From positions 5,582,501 through 5,646,500 of the forward strand of contig CM034128.1 of NCBI GenBank assembly GCA_019914995.1: a DNA stretch of 64,000 nucleotides. The letters are read 5' to 3'. The position numbers and the translations under genes were made by a program. Shown piece by piece: positions 12,800 to 25,900 of this stretch (positions within the stretch are counted from its first letter, which is position 1; every line of letters starts with the position of its first letter). The stretch comes from Acanthochlamys bracteata (taxonomy: Eukaryota; Streptophyta; Magnoliopsida; Pandanales; Velloziaceae). The notes beneath the pieces were generated by a model that was not told where the DNA came from, did not search any database, and worked only from the letters and a program-made list of their open reading frames with translations.

Positions 12800-15451
12800 T
12801 TGAAGGCTCACAAACTCAAATTTGCACCAAACGAAGGAGTCAGGTTGAACAAGAATGTAAGTGCAGTGTTGAAAAGTGAGCTTCCACCTAAGCTTGATGA
12901 CCCAGGTAGTTTTGATATTCCTATCACTATTGGTGCCAAGAGACTTGGACGTGCTATGTTGGACCTAGGAGCAAGCATCAACTTGATGCCATTTTCTATC
13001 TACAAAGAGTTGGGTTTGGAAGGTATAAAAAAGACTACTGCATGTCTCTAGCTTGCTGACCATTCCATACGGCATCCCACAGGTATTATAGAGGATGTTT
13101 TAGTTCAAGTTGACAAATTAATTCTTCATGCAAATTTTATTATTTTAGACATGGAGAGAAGTGATCGTGAGCTCCCGATTTTTCTTGGTCGTCCGTTTAA
13201 GCTACTGCAGACATATATTTCAACGTGAAAAAAGGCACCCTCACAATGACAGTATTGGGTGAAACCGTTAAATTCAAAGTGTTTGATGCTTTAAAACATC
13301 CTTCTATTTTTTCAGATTCTTGCTTTTCTGTTGATTTATTAGATCTACTAATCGATTCTATTGTTTTGTAGGACAAATATAAGGATGATTTGGAAGCAGC
13401 GTTAACTTTAGATATTGGAGATAGTGATAAATCTAATGATATGCTTGCTGTCCTAAATATGTTAAAACCAATTCAACCTAGTTATAAAGCCTCATTTGAA
13501 TCTTTAGAGATGAATAAAACAAAGATAGAGCCATCTACTATAGTCCCTCCTAAGTTAGAACTCAAATCATTGCCTGAACATTTTAAATATGCATTTTTAG
13601 GTGATAATGGAACCCTCCGAGTTATTATATCTTCAGATCTTACAGTTAAAGAAGAGGAGAGTCTCATTAATATCCTAAAAGAGCATAGGACAGCAATATG
13701 TTGGACAATAGCTGACATAAAAGGTATTAGTCCTGTGATGTGTATGTATAGAATTTTAATGGAGGATGATGCCAAACCTACTCGTGAAAGCCAAAGGAGA
13801 TTAAATCCTAATATGAAAGAGGTCGTTAGAGCTGGAATTTTAAAACTGCTTGATGTAGGAGTAATCTATCCAATCTCTGATAGTAGATGGGTTAGTCCTG
13901 TACAAGTAGTACCTAAGAAATCTGGGGTAACAGTAGTTAAAAATGAGAATAATGATTTGATCCATACAAGAACAACTACGGGATGGCGTGTTTGTATTGA
14001 TTATAGGAAGTTGAATTATGCAACAAGAAAAGATCATTTTCCTTTACCTTTCATTGATCAAATGCTTGAACGTTTAGCTGGACACTCACATTATTGTTTT
14101 CTTTATGGTTTTTCAGGTTATAATCAAATTCCAATTGCTCTGGAAGACCAAGAGAAGACAACTTTCACTTGTCCATTTGGTACTTTCGCCTATAAGAGGA
14201 TGTATTTTGGTTTGTGCAATGCTCCAGCAACATTTCAAAGATGTATGATGGCTATATTCTCTAATATGGTAGAAAGAATCATTGAGGTATTTGGCTATGT
14301 ATCATGGATGATTTTTCAGTTTTTGGATCTTCTTTTGATGGATGCCTTGATAATTTGAAATTGGTTTTATCTAGTTGTGAAGAAACGAATTTGGTTTTGA
14401 ATTGGGAAAAATGTCATTTTATGGTTAAACAAGGAATTGTTTTAGGACATGTGGTTTCTAGTAAATGAATTGAGGTGGATAGAGCAAAAATTGAAATTAT
14501 AAAAAATCTACCTCCCCTACTTCAGTAAAAGACATTAGAAGTTTTTTAGGCCATGCTGGTTTTTATAGAAGATTCATTAAAGATTTTTCTAAAATAACTA
14601 AGCCTCTATGTGATTTATTGGCTAAGGATGCTGTGTTTGATTTTGATAAAGATTATTTGCATGCATTCAATAATTTGAAAAATGCCTTAACTACTGCTCC
14701 TATCATTACTGCTCCTGACTGAAATTTACCATTTGAATTGATGTGTGATGCTTCAGATTATGCTATTGGTGCAGTGCTTGGTCAACGAATTGATAAACTG
14801 CCACATGTTATATATTATGCTAGCAAGATTTTGAATAATGCACAACTTAATTATTCAACAACAGAAAAAGAGTTGCTTGCTATAGTGTTTGCTTTAGAAA
14901 AATTTCGTCCATATATTTTTGGTTCTAAAGTTATTGTATTTACTGACCATGCTGCTCTTAAGTATTTATTGACTAAAAAAGATGCTAAGCCTAGGTTGAT
15001 TCGATGGATCTTATTGCTACAAGAGTTTGACTTGGAGATTAAAGATAAGAAAGGAAGCGAGAATGTGGTAGCAGACCATCTTTCTTGTATCGTGATTGAA
15101 GATCAAAGAGAAGGAGATGACATGCCTCTAAATGATTCTTTTCCAGATGAACAACTTCTTTCCATTACTTATAAAGAACCTTGGTATGCTGATTTTGTGA
15201 ATTATCTTGCTAGTGGTGTATTGAGAAATAATTTATCTTTTCAGAAAAAGAAGAGATTTCTATCTATGGTAAAGCACTATTATTGGGATGATCCCTATTT
15301 GTTTAAGCATTGTCCGGACCAAATCATTAGAAGATGCGTTCCTGAGGATGAACAAGAAAGCATTCCAAGGTATAGCCATGAGTTAGCATGTGGAGGTCAT
15401 TTTGGTGCTAAGAAAACAGCCCATAAAGTCCTTCAATCAGGTTTCTTTTAG
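12800..15451 (+). mobile_element. Protease, reverse transcriptase and RNase H region, Athila type
   Basis: An aspartic protease stretch with 'LDLGASINLMP' lies near 12955. The RT region (13390-14358) includes GWRVCIDYRKLN, FPLPFIDQMLERLAG and FGLCNAPATFQRCM, hallmark Athila/Gypsy RT blocks. An RNase H region (14738-15451) shows [13 protein letters not shown] and [14 protein letters not shown]. It is a fossil and broken. Confidence 0.9.
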
Positions 15452-15532
15452 CGCACTTTATTTAAAGATGTATTTAACTTTTGTTCTAAGTGTGACAGAT
15501 GCCAAAGAATAGGAAATATCAACAAGAAGAAT

Positions 15533-16471
15533 ATGATGCCGTTGACTAATATTTTGGTTGTAGAACTCTTTGATGTTTGGGGTATAGACTTCATGGGTCC
15601 ATTCCCTTCCTCTTTTGGGTATTCTTATATTTTTGTTGCTGTTGATTATACATCTAAGTGGGTAGAGGCTCAAGCTAAAAAAGCTAATGATCATAAGATT
15701 ATCCTCAAATTTTTGAAGAATATGATTTGCACTAGATTTGGAACCCCTAGAGCAATCATTAGTGATGGTGGTAAACATTTTTGTAATAAACCTTTTGATG
15801 CTTTGTTAAGAAAATATGGCATAACTAATAAGGTAGCCACTCCATATCACCCTCAAATCTCAGGACAAGTAGAAATTAGCAATAAGAAAATCAAAAAGAT
15901 TTTGGACAAAACTGTGAACCCTACAAGAAAGGATTGGGCAATAAAACTTAATGATGCTTTATGGGCTTACAGGACAGCATATAAAACACCTATAGAGATG
16001 AGTCCATATCGTATTGTATTTGGAAAAGCTTGTCATTTACCTATGAAACTTGAACATAATGCATATTGGGCTATAAAAAAACTAAATTTTGACATGAAAG
16101 ATGCAGGGAATGAAAGAAAGTTGCAACTCAATAAATTGGAAGAAATTCGCAACGAAGCTTATGAGAATGCAAAGATTTATAAGGAACGCACAAAGTCCTA
16201 TCATGACAAGTCAATTCAGCGGAGAGAGTTTACTCTAGGTATGAAAGTTTTATTGTTTAACTCACGGTTGAAACTCTTTCCAGGAAAGCTGAAATCAAAA
16301 TGGCATGGACCATATGAGATAATTGAAATCTTTCCATATGGAGCTATAGAAATCAAGGATCTCAAATTTGGAGCACAATTTAAGGTCAATGGGCATCACT
16401 TGAAGCCATACTTGGAGGCCACCCTCGCAATCCAAACTGAACCAACTCTCCAACTGCGCGATCCTACTTGA
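15533..16471 (+). mobile_element. Integrase region of the Athila-type element
   Basis: Reads '[20 protein letters not shown]', the start of a retroviral-type integrase core, then '[20 protein letters not shown]' and a C-terminal '[10 protein letters not shown]' segment. This is the longest open stretch of the element. It lies downstream of RNase H, the Gypsy order. Confidence 0.9.
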
Positions 16472-16499
16472 CAAACTCCTCGTCTGGCTGAAGATGTTA

Positions 16500-17749
16500 A
16501 ATTTAGCGCTTATTGGGAGGCAACCCAATGCCTTTATCTCTAATAGCAATTGAATTTTGTAGGATTTTATTTTCGTTTGATTTGATATGTTTATTATTTT
16601 TGAAGGATTCGGACAGAAAGAAGATTCACTATAATGCAAAGATTTGTTGCTGTGATACAGTTGATGGAGAAGTTAATCAAAGATTCGGGCCATTTAAAAA
16701 TCAGGGGAGTTTTCCGACACCTCAATTTTTATATCCCTTTGCTTTATACATTGTTCATTTTTATCTTTCATCATTGAGGACAATGTCGAATTCAAGCTTG
16801 GGGGGGAGATAGAAAATTATGCATAAACATCGATTGATAGTCTATCATCCATTTTTCAATAATGAGTTTAAACTCTCTTTCTAGTATTGCTTTTGAAACT
16901 AAAATCGTTATTGAGTTTGTTCGTATAGTATTCTTATTAACTAAGCCTACGTTTTTCTTGATATAGTACTGTATATAATTGATTTGATAAAATCTTATCA
17001 TTCTAGACAATGCAATTGAATACATTTTATAGAGAATTTTGATTTCATAGTCTATAGCGAGTGATGACATCTATCACTATACAATGCGAGGCTTAGAGTT
17101 GTCTTAGTATTTTTTGTATTGTCTTGTTTTGTTTTCAATTCTTAGGGATAATTGAGATACAGAGTTATAAAGAGTCTTTGGAAAGTACAAGGGTAAAGAA
17201 AGAGCATTTACAAAAAAATAAAAAAAAAATAAAAAAAAAAGCTCGAGTATACATTGTAAAGTGCAATGGTAAAGAAAGAGCAATTAAATAAATAAAAGAG
17301 CCGCAAAATTGGGCAAATGCTTGAGTATACCTTGTTCTTCTTGAAGTTAAATGTGCTCTTGGTTATTTTGTGTTTTGACGACTTCTTAAGTTTGAATTCA
17401 TTCATTACAATATTTAAAATAACTTAGTGAATCTCTAAAAATTGTATGTGTAGTGGGGAGATGATTTCTAAACATAATTATGGACATTGAATTCTAAACT
17501 TCCTTCTAGTATGTTGCATATGTTTTGGAATGCGAGGTTGAGTTGATTTGATTATTATATAGTGCAATTAAGAAAGTTTGTAAGTGATGTTAATTTGTTT
17601 ATTATGCTTACATTATTCTTTAAAGATTTTGGTTGATCAAGCTATACGAAGAAATTAAAAATTATGAGAATAAGTTGTGAAGAATGATATATATAACTTT
17701 CTTATCATTTTGCTCGAGGACTAGCAAAAAAATTAAGTTTGGGGGTATT
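16500..17749 (+). other. Athila-type 3' non-coding spacer with polypurine tracts
   Basis: No envelope-like frame is recognisable in this 1.25-kb spacer. A G-rich tract (CAAGCTTGGGGGGGAGA) lies near 16795. A second, TTAAGTTTGGGGG, at 17733-17745 abuts the 3' LTR and is the likely second-strand primer. A poly-A/T patch lies at 17214-17240. Confidence 0.6.
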
Positions 17750-19017
17750 TGATAATGTGTAATGTGATATATTTATTATATCTTATTGTTATAATAAATA
17801 TTAAATTTTTATTAAAATTCTATTCACATATAAATTAATTTAATTTATTTTATTTTGTGAATTATAGGTGAATAAAGAAGCAAATTATTAAAGGAAAAAA
17901 ATAAAAGAGCTAATCATGGAAGGAAATATCAAGTGGCGATCTTCATTGATGCATTTGACCAATCAAATCTAAATCAAAGATTTAGCATCAAATATAGCAA
18001 CAAATCCACATCAAATCTAATCCGAATATCCAGAATATATCTTTTGCCTAATTTTATGGGAGGAAGTTCCACTATAAAAAGAGGTGAATGGAGAGCCAAG
18101 AAGGGCATCGAAGTAGCAACGAAGAGCCAACGGAAAACCTAAAGAGAGCCAAACGGGAGACAGAAGGAAGATCAGATTAAAGACGAAAAGTTCTTCAGAT
18201 TTGCTTTCTTCTCTTTTATCTCATGTTTTATTTTTCATAAAATATTATTGTGTGTAATATTAATATGAGTGGCTAAATTCTCTAAACTGGAGTTAGGATG
18301 AAACCCTAATAAATTTAATTTATTTCTTGAATATTATGTGATGTATGGATTGTTGATTTTATGTGAGTTGTTAATTCTTATTTGAAAGGATGTTTAGATG
18401 TTAAATTTGCATGCATGATTAGCATTGAGTTTGATATCTAAATTATTATATTAATTGTGTTTGCGAGGATCAATCGGAGCATAATTTACGAATTATAGGA
18501 TTAATAACTATAATTAATATTTACTGGACCAAAGTGAATGTAACTACATGATTTATGATTTCGCAGAACCTAATGCATTGTTAGTAATTTCTAAACAAGG
18601 AGTTAGAATATCACTAGCGATAGGTGATTTTATATTGGACCAAAGTTAAAATCATAATTAGAAATCGTATCTAAGAACTGGACCAAGGTGTTAGATATAA
18701 AGTATTCACAATTATCATAATCTATTATCATATTTATTTAAAGATTAAATTAGAGATATTAGTGGTGGATTCGAAAACTCCAATTGTTTGCATACCTGTT
18801 TTCTCGATCCGTACGTTACTTTTCATTCTTAGTCCTCGTACACTTTTGATTCACTTTCACAAACACAACTTTTGTTACTAAAAACTTAGATTAGAGTTAA
18901 CAACAATCTCTTTGGAACAAACTCGTTATCTGCTATACGGTAGACGACAACAGTGCACTTGCGGGATAGACTAGGATAGAATCACTGAGTTTTTCTTAGT
19001 TGGTTTTATCTACATCA
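17750..19017 (+). repeat. 3' LTR of the Athila-type element
   Basis: 1268-bp direct repeat of 9751-11031, starting TGATAATGTG and ending CTACATCA. Acggg follows it, the probable target duplication partner of acagg at 9746-9750. Confidence 0.95.
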
Positions 19018-19400
19018 ACGGGCGTTCCACCTTGCTTCAATTTGAAGGCCCTGCATGTTAATTCATATATCTGAGACAAATCAGAATTATCATAATAACG
19101 TTTGGACACAGCACTGCAAACGTCTCTTGTAGAGGGAAGTCGGATAAAGAATTTCATCACAACTGGCTCCATAGAGTTGATTAAACCATCCTTTGACGAT
19201 AGCATTATCAGTTCTTCATCAAAGATAAGTAGGATCAGTTTCTTGAGGCTGTGCTATTTCTCGGTCAAAAACCCACCTTATCTTTTTCGATAACGTATAT
19301 CTCAATAACTTGAGACTTAAGAGAATAGTTGGAACCATTTCGCTTAACACTAATAGTGGAAGATGAATCACCTTGTACGCTGATAACAGGAGTAGTCATT
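19018..19400 (-). mobile_element. 5' part of the Copia gag, separated by the Athila insertion
   Basis: Minus-strand reading begins MTTPVISVQGDSSSTISVKR near 19400, a typical Copia gag N-terminus, and runs to LTCRAFKLKQGGTPV at the insertion boundary. The rest of gag lies below 9750. Fossil, broken. Confidence 0.75.
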
Positions 19401-19454
19401 TGAGGCAAACTAGAGATAGAGCACTTGAACCTTTTATTTTATTATTTTTTTCGA

Positions 19455-19531
19455 TCGGGCCGGTTTGGATCGAGACGGCTTGGTCGGGCCGGTTTGGATC
19501 GAGACGGCTTGGTCGGGCCGGATCTGATCGG
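19455..19531 (+). repeat. 29-bp GC-rich tandem repeat in the Copia leader
   Basis: TCGGGCCGGTTTGGATCGAG begins a 29-bp unit that occurs twice exactly (19455-19483 and 19484-19512), then a partial third copy. It is far more GC-rich than its surroundings and lies between the 5' LTR and gag of the Copia element. Confidence 0.85.
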
Positions 19532-19935
19532 ACTCGGCTGCCAACGCCGATCGATCGGGAGGACACCGGCAAGATCAGCCGTGACAGATCGGTCTTGAAT
19601 CCAGTGCTCTCTGCAAGATCAGCAGCGAAATAGCGGCAATGGCGAAACAGTGGCAGCGGCGAGGCGAAGAAGCATATCGAGTGCACGGCGATGACGGACG
19701 GCGTAGGTGGCGACCGGGAAGTAAGAGACAGTGACGGCACAAAAAGATAAATTTTCTCCTTTTTTTTTCTTGTTGATCTAATCCATTTAAATCGGCTGAT
19801 TTGTTCTAGTCGAAATTTCTAACTGTTATAATCGCACCTTCAAAATTGCAATGGATAGTTTGTTCATAATCTGGCTTTCGCAGTCATTTTCTTCACGACG
19901 GTGGCGAGCAGATTTAGAGTTTTGATCTGTTTCCA

Positions 19936-20098
19936 AGATGAAAAACTCTTTCAATCTTATTCTTATCATTCAATATAAGTACATATATATAGACTTCTTA
20001 TAAAACTAAATAAGTAGAGTTCTAAATAAAGAAATATATTTAAAATATAATTCTAAAAAAATATATCTAGAATACTATATTATTGACTCACCCCAACA
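19936..20098 (-). repeat. 5' LTR of the split Copia element
   Basis: Direct repeat partner of 5783-5942. The outer end reads TGTTGGGGTGAGTC in element sense. The inner side is followed by a degenerate TGGAAACAGATC primer site, and agtga at 20099-20103 is the probable target duplication. Confidence 0.8.
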
Positions 20099-20326
20099 AG
20101 TGATGCCTGAGGAAGTGGAGAAGCGGACGATTTCGTCTTGGTTAGTTTGTTTGATTTGTTAGTGGATATATGGAGAGGTACTAGTGGTAGTCATATATTC
20201 TTTAGCTTTGTTTTTCCTTATGTTGTACAATTTATTTAAAGTGGGATTGGAATTACTTGTTATAGATGAGGTACCTTAGGCTTACCAAAACAGTTTCATC
20301 CCTAACAAGTGTACGACGGAAAATAC

Positions 20327-20960
20327 CACTACTACAAAACTAGACTTTATCAACTGACAATTACAGACTGAAAAGATAGTTGGTAAACAGATCAAACACT
20401 GACTGAAAATAACTAAGGTAAAACTTTTGAATTTGTTGATTAGAAATGCAGCTAGTCAATAAACTGACTGAAACACGATTGAGTCAATTATTCATAACAA
20501 TTACTGACCGAAAGATGTCAAGTCGGTAAATTTACTAGCTAAAGATCTATTTAGTTGGCAATATTATTGACTAAAAGTACTAGTTGGCAGATTTACCAAC
20601 CAAAGTTATGTAAACATCAAATTTATTAAACGAATAACATTTAATATGATAAATTCACAAAAAAAATGTATATTAGTACCTATTGAAATTATATGAGTCG
20701 AAAAATTCACCGACTGATATTATAATTTATTTAGTAATTTTAACCACAAAAATTATATTAGGAGATAATTTACCAATTGATACTATTATATCGACCATCA
20801 TAATATTTAACCGGTAAATTGACCAACCAACATTACTTTAGTAGATAATTTAATGATTAAGACTACTTTAGTTAGTAAATATACCGATTGAGTAATATTT
20901 AGTTAATAATTTATCTACTGAGACAAAATTTTGTAAGTAAATTACTTTATTAGATATAAA
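20327..20960 (+). mobile_element. CACTA (En/Spm)-like terminal region
   Basis: Starts CACTACTACAAAAC, the usual CACTA terminus. Many diverged short repeats on the theme ACCGACTGA and TTGGTAAA follow in both orientations, as in CACTA subterminal regions. No transposase reading is seen next to it. The matching opposite end may be missing. See also 33650-35025. Confidence 0.6.
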
Positions 20961-22906
20961 ATTCAAGCGCAAAATTCATTGTCTTTCTATATCTTTGTCT
21001 TCATCATGGCGGCACTCCTACTACCCGCAGCCTGCGATCTCCTACTTGGTGCACGCCCGTCACCTGTAGCGCCGAACATTTTTATCTACCTTCTAGCTTT
21101 CATTCTTTTCCTCTCCCATTGTTGCTGTCGCGTTTTCGACAATTGCTACCCCACGGCGAAAACTCTTAAGTTAAACCGCTTCGCCTGTCATTAGACTCGC
21201 CTGCACGATGCTAGGAATAAGGAGGATGTCAGAGGTAAAAGAAGAGAGAGATCGGCACCAATGGAGGTGATCGTGCACTGAAGAGGAAGATAAAAGAGGA
21301 AAAATGGGGGTGCAATAATGTGGTCTAGTTTGGATTGAATCTGAGGTTTAAATGAACACTGTAAATTAGGTCACACATAAGTCAATATTGAACCGAGTTT
21401 GGGCTCAAGTCTAGCCCTATAAATCTCTCGACGAAATGGATACAGATAGTCCGCGCACTACTCGGTCCAACGACAAAAAACTTTCACTTGTCTAAAATAT
21501 TCCTAGTAGAAATACGGGATATCTTCATTCTTCTATGCTAAGTAGGAATTCGGGGAAAGATCATCAAATTTTTGGTATCTTAAGCTAGTTCGACCAAATG
21601 GTGAAAATGAATGTTACATACAACTAGAGCAAGCATGCCTACAATTGACACGAGCTCTTTCCTTCTGTAGTTGCTTCGAAGCCAAGAGTAGAAGTCCAGG
21701 GAGGTGATCTGATATAATTCCTCACACTGGTTTACGTACATTATTGTTCATAAATAGAATTTCAAAATTTATGTTTATGTTTTTGTGATAAATCGATCGA
21801 TATCTTGAATAATGTTTGGTAAAATTATTGTTTCATCAGGTTATAACATACCATGTTGTGCTAGGACTTAGTGATTTTCATATAGATAATTTAGATTTCT
21901 TTCTACATATATAGTTGTATCAAATTTCTAAACATGGATTTGACGTTGCGAGTTACGAGCATTCTCAAGGAGAAAATGAAGAAGTTTTACGTCAGCAATG
22001 GCGGGACAATATCCATGCATGGGATGAAGCTACAAAATGTTAGTCACGTTTCTTCTTCTTATGAATAAAACGACCTATTTTGATGATTGAATAAAGCACC
22101 TCTTAGAGGAGTCTGAGATGTGTTCGATTGAAAAACAAACTAACTAACTTTGAATGTAAGCCAGCATCTTGTTTTAAACTGAACCAAGTTGAACTCTAAC
22201 TCGATGAGTTAAACTATCGCACTCTTTAACAAATCTCATATTGTTTGGATACTGAAAAAAGATATGCATGCTTATATGTATGAAATACTAATTCTTAAAA
22301 AATTGGACAAATATTTTAGAATAAACCCGATCCAACAATTATATATCGTATGTAATCCTGGTTAGTTCAAGTTTCTTTACATCCTCATTTTGTTCTTCTT
22401 CAGCGTATAGCTAGAAAGCTTAAGACAGCAGTGCACAGCGGCAGCATGTAATATAAAGATTCCTTGCCCATGGTTTCCATCTTTCTTTGTATATATAGTA
22501 CTTTTCCCACCTACATTATTTTCTTCTTTTCCTCACATGAGGAAGAGATTAGTGCTGTGGCTAGTTCAGATGAAAGACGTATCGATAAGATAAAAGACTA
22601 GAAGGCACATCGCCGTTGCGCCATGTACGACCTTCAAAACCTTCAACCTTCTATGCTAGTCTGCCACTACTAGTACACTAAATTTGTTTTCAAACAATAT
22701 ACAATTACAAGGGAACACAAGAAATCAAATAACCAATAGTTTTAACTTTGCGTCAGGTGTATGATATCCTGACATAGAGTTAAGAAAATGGGGGAGTATA
22801 AACAGAACATATCATATTTCGTATTGCTACATGTATACCACACATGAAGTTTGGACTTTGTGATTCCTATATGATATCCACTTCGCTTCCATGGTTCAAA
22901 GATCTG
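20961..22906. other. Intergenic between CACTA-like end and BASS4
   Basis: A small open frame, 20979-21194 (+), contains an internal MAALLLPAACDLLLGARPSP and a second hydrophobic stretch ending in several Cys. I do not recognise it, and it may be part of the transposon. A short reading near 21935 (SYEHSQGENEEVLRQQW) is also unidentified. Otherwise I see no gene. Confidence 0.3.
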
Positions 22907-25900
22907 CTATTGAGCTTTGGTCGTGTGTTGATCCCTTTGAAGCCAATAGTTCACCAGAAATGAATCAATTATTATCTGCAAATGAATTTATGATTCAAAA
23001 CACAGTTCAGTGACAGAAACTGTTCTGAACGACAGAGCTAAAGTTTAATTTAGTCTTGATGATTGATCCACCTGATTAATGTGTGAAGCAACACAAGGAA
23101 GGATGATCAGTCCAGGTTCACCCAGAGCTCTGCCAAGTTTCTCCAGAACGGCCACCATCACAGGCAATGTTTTCTGTAAAGGCCACATTGTCGATTCTCC
23201 TTGCAATCTTGGGAAGTAGGAATAAGACAGAATGAGAGTTTAAATAGCAAAGACTTACCTGGCTGGCAACAATAATAACAGCGCGAGCATTTTCTTTCCT
23301 CAAAAAAACTGATTTGCTACCACCAGATAATATCGATAAGCTCTGCACTGTAAGGAAGTTTAAAGCTAGCAGCAAGATATGCAGTAACCTGTGCAAGCAA
23401 AAGTAACGAAGAAGTACAAAAATTGCTCTTTATTCTCACCCGAACAATGAAGCAAAAAATTGCCAAATCCTAAAGGGAATCTTCACAATGATGCTAATAC
23501 TGAATCTAAACAACTGATTCAACTATCGACTTAAAAGTGCTTGGTGCCTGGCTGGTCTTATTAGTATCTTTTCAAGAAAGAAGTTGAAAACAAAATGCTA
23601 AAACAAGTGCAGCAAAGATTTGGATGATGAATACATACATTCCCATTCCAATAGCAATAGCAAATACTGCAGGCTGAACCACTAAGAGAAGTGGTCTTGA
23701 TTTACTTACTTGCATCCAAGGCACCTGATAGGCAAAAGCAGAGAATATATCAATTAATCAGCAGTGCATACCTCTAATTTAGTCCTTTATCAGGAGCAAA
23801 GGTGAGAACAAATTGCTTTTTAATAATCCTAATAGGTTGCTGGATATTTTAAATATTTCTTAATCAGCAGATAGAATGATATGTCCACAACTTCTCTGAG
23901 TATAAATTCCATCAGTTAAATATAACAAACAAACTTTTCGTCAAAAGTAGAATGCACAAGGCCATTTGCTGCTAAAGACAAAAGCTCATGAAACCAAGAG
24001 AAGAATTTATAACAGTAGATTAGAGATATACTAGGCTAAGAAGTATGGTACTCAAAATGGAGAACATCTCACGATTTTGATCCACATACTCCGAAACACC
24101 TGCAATACATATCCAGTAATCAAAATCTTGAAGCGAGTAAGAAAGTGGGATGAGATATACAAACATCAAAGGATGAACTAACAATGAATAAAAGAGGAAA
24201 AAATTCCATGGTTTCTAAGTTATTAAGCAAAGACAAGGCTGCTTCTTCTACTAGTAGTAGCAGGCTGAAAAAAGGCAAAGCGGTCAGTGATAACCAATGA
24301 CATACATATCACCTCAGGAAAGGAAGATAAAAAATTGCACTGCTTGACCAGCTTAGCACAATATAAGCTTTAGCATGAGGAAGTTTCTATCGGAACTTGA
24401 AAAAGTACCAAAAACTCTATGGCCCACGAAAACTCACTAGTAAAGGTCTCCCTGAGCAGCTGTAGAAGTGCAAACACAGACACAAACACAAGTTAGTGGA
24501 CAAAGTAAGAAGTTACTGGTGATGATTACAACATAATACACAAACATCACAGGAAAACCTCTCCAGAAACATTTTGCCACACATTTTGTTATAGAAGAAA
24601 GATACATGGTCTGCAATCAGAAATACTTCAGTTGTTGGTGCTTTCAGAAAGCAAAATAGCATATTCTCCAGACTTCAAACAAAACAACAAACAATCCTCT
24701 ACTTTTTTCTTCATTTGACAAACGACACTTCTTGTATAAGAACCACTGTAGAAGATTTATAATTCATTATAAAAGAGATCAAACAACACAGACCATATAC
24801 TTCCAACATGAAGTACCACAATGAAAAGTGATCATGATTTTGCAATATCCATATGATTAATTGAACTAAGTAGTTACAAAGTTAGGGAGGGGGATGATAC
24901 CTTCCCCAAAATCAGTGGAAGTAAAAGTGTAACGACAAGACTCCTAAATAAGTCCGAGGTTGGAATAGATATCCCTGCAGCTGCGCCTATGAACTTGGAC
25001 AATGTAAATGGAACCTACATTTTCGGGCTGGAACTGTTAGGCTGATAAAAAACAGTATAATACTAGAGTCACATGGAAAGGAGCAGATTAGCAAGTAATT
25101 TAAAAGAAAATATAAACTTTTAACTATGGAGCTATGTTTATGCAATGCATCCTGCAGTTCCATGTAAGGCCTTAGGATTAAGTTATTTATATTGTCTATA
25201 ACAAGTATAAATGCAAGTAAAAGTGCAAAAACCATTGACACCTGAAAAGCTTTTTATATTTATATGCATCATTGCTTATATAGTAGTGCGTCAGCAACTT
25301 GCTGAAATCACTTAATTACACAATTATCATTCCAAATTAACCGGAATGAACAAATACCGGACACATAGGCAGAAGTTGTATACACTAGTTCACTAATCCT
25401 GATAAGGATCAATTTCAACAAGCAAATATGGTTCTCATTAAAAGTTATAATATGTAAGCTGACGCTTCATTGATGCTACAACAATTATATACAACTGAAA
25501 TATACTTACAAATTCCGGCCTATGTAGCTCCTAATGAAACCAATACTCCAACGAGATTGAAAAACTTACAACCAAAATTCCTAGTAGATTAGACATAACT
25601 GTCATTGCAAGTGCAAGAGCTGAATTCCCACCTACGAGCTGCATTGGAACCTAATGTTAGAGCATGAAAAGGTAATAAAACTCTATGTATAGTTCAGGCT
25701 TAACTGTTAATACCTGAGTTAGTGCAACACCACTTGATAATGTAGTTGGCATGCAACAAAATACAGCTAGTCCTGTAATATTAACCTAGAATCAAGAAAC
25801 TAGTAAAACTAAACACATTGAATGATAGTTTTAAGACGTGCAACAAAGGATTTTATATTCTCCAGTACCAGTTACAAATTCTTGAGGTGATAGTTTGATA

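Larger units (their letters stand above)
9751..19017 (+). mobile_element. Athila-type Ty3/Gypsy LTR retrotransposon, nearly full length
   Basis: It has long LTRs (9751-11031 and 17750-19017), both TG...CA, a tRNA-Asp primer site, gag, protease, RT/RNase H, integrase and a polypurine tract, all on the plus strand. The flanking acagg and acggg fit a 5-bp target duplication with one change. It sits in the gag region of the minus-strand Copia element, whose reading stops at 9750 and resumes at 19018. The tRNA-Asp primer and the RT type place it in the Athila lineage. I see no envelope-like frame in the space after integrase. The LTRs differ by roughly 3% by eye, about a million years at a generic rate of 1.3e-8, very rough. 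It is broken, with at least half a dozen breaks. Confidence 0.93.
5783..20098 (-). mobile_element. Old Ty1/Copia element, split by an Athila-type element
   Basis: This minus-strand Copia element has its 5' LTR at 19936-20098 and its 3' LTR at 5783-5942, about 160 bp each. Flanking 5-bp repeats (agtaa at 5778-5782, agtga at 20099-20103) fit a slightly aged target duplication. Next to the 5' LTR is a degenerate initiator-Met primer site (TGGAAACAGATC), and a purine tract GAAGGAGAG precedes the 3' LTR. Parts in element order are a leader, gag (19400 down to 19018, then 9750-9500), protease/zinc knuckle and integrase remains (about 9450-8000), and RT/RNase H (about 7300-6390). Without the inserted element it is about 5 kb, usual for Copia. 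It is broken, with many breaks, and clearly older than the element inside it. Confidence 0.85.

Noticed and set aside
16500-17749. Envelope-like gene in the Athila-type element
   Set aside because: Small frames here have no signal peptide, transmembrane pattern or known motif, so I call it spacer.
19373-19740. Overlapping plus and minus frames of 86 and 114 codons
   Set aside because: They arise from the GC-rich 29-bp tandem repeat and leader of the Copia element, open by composition only.
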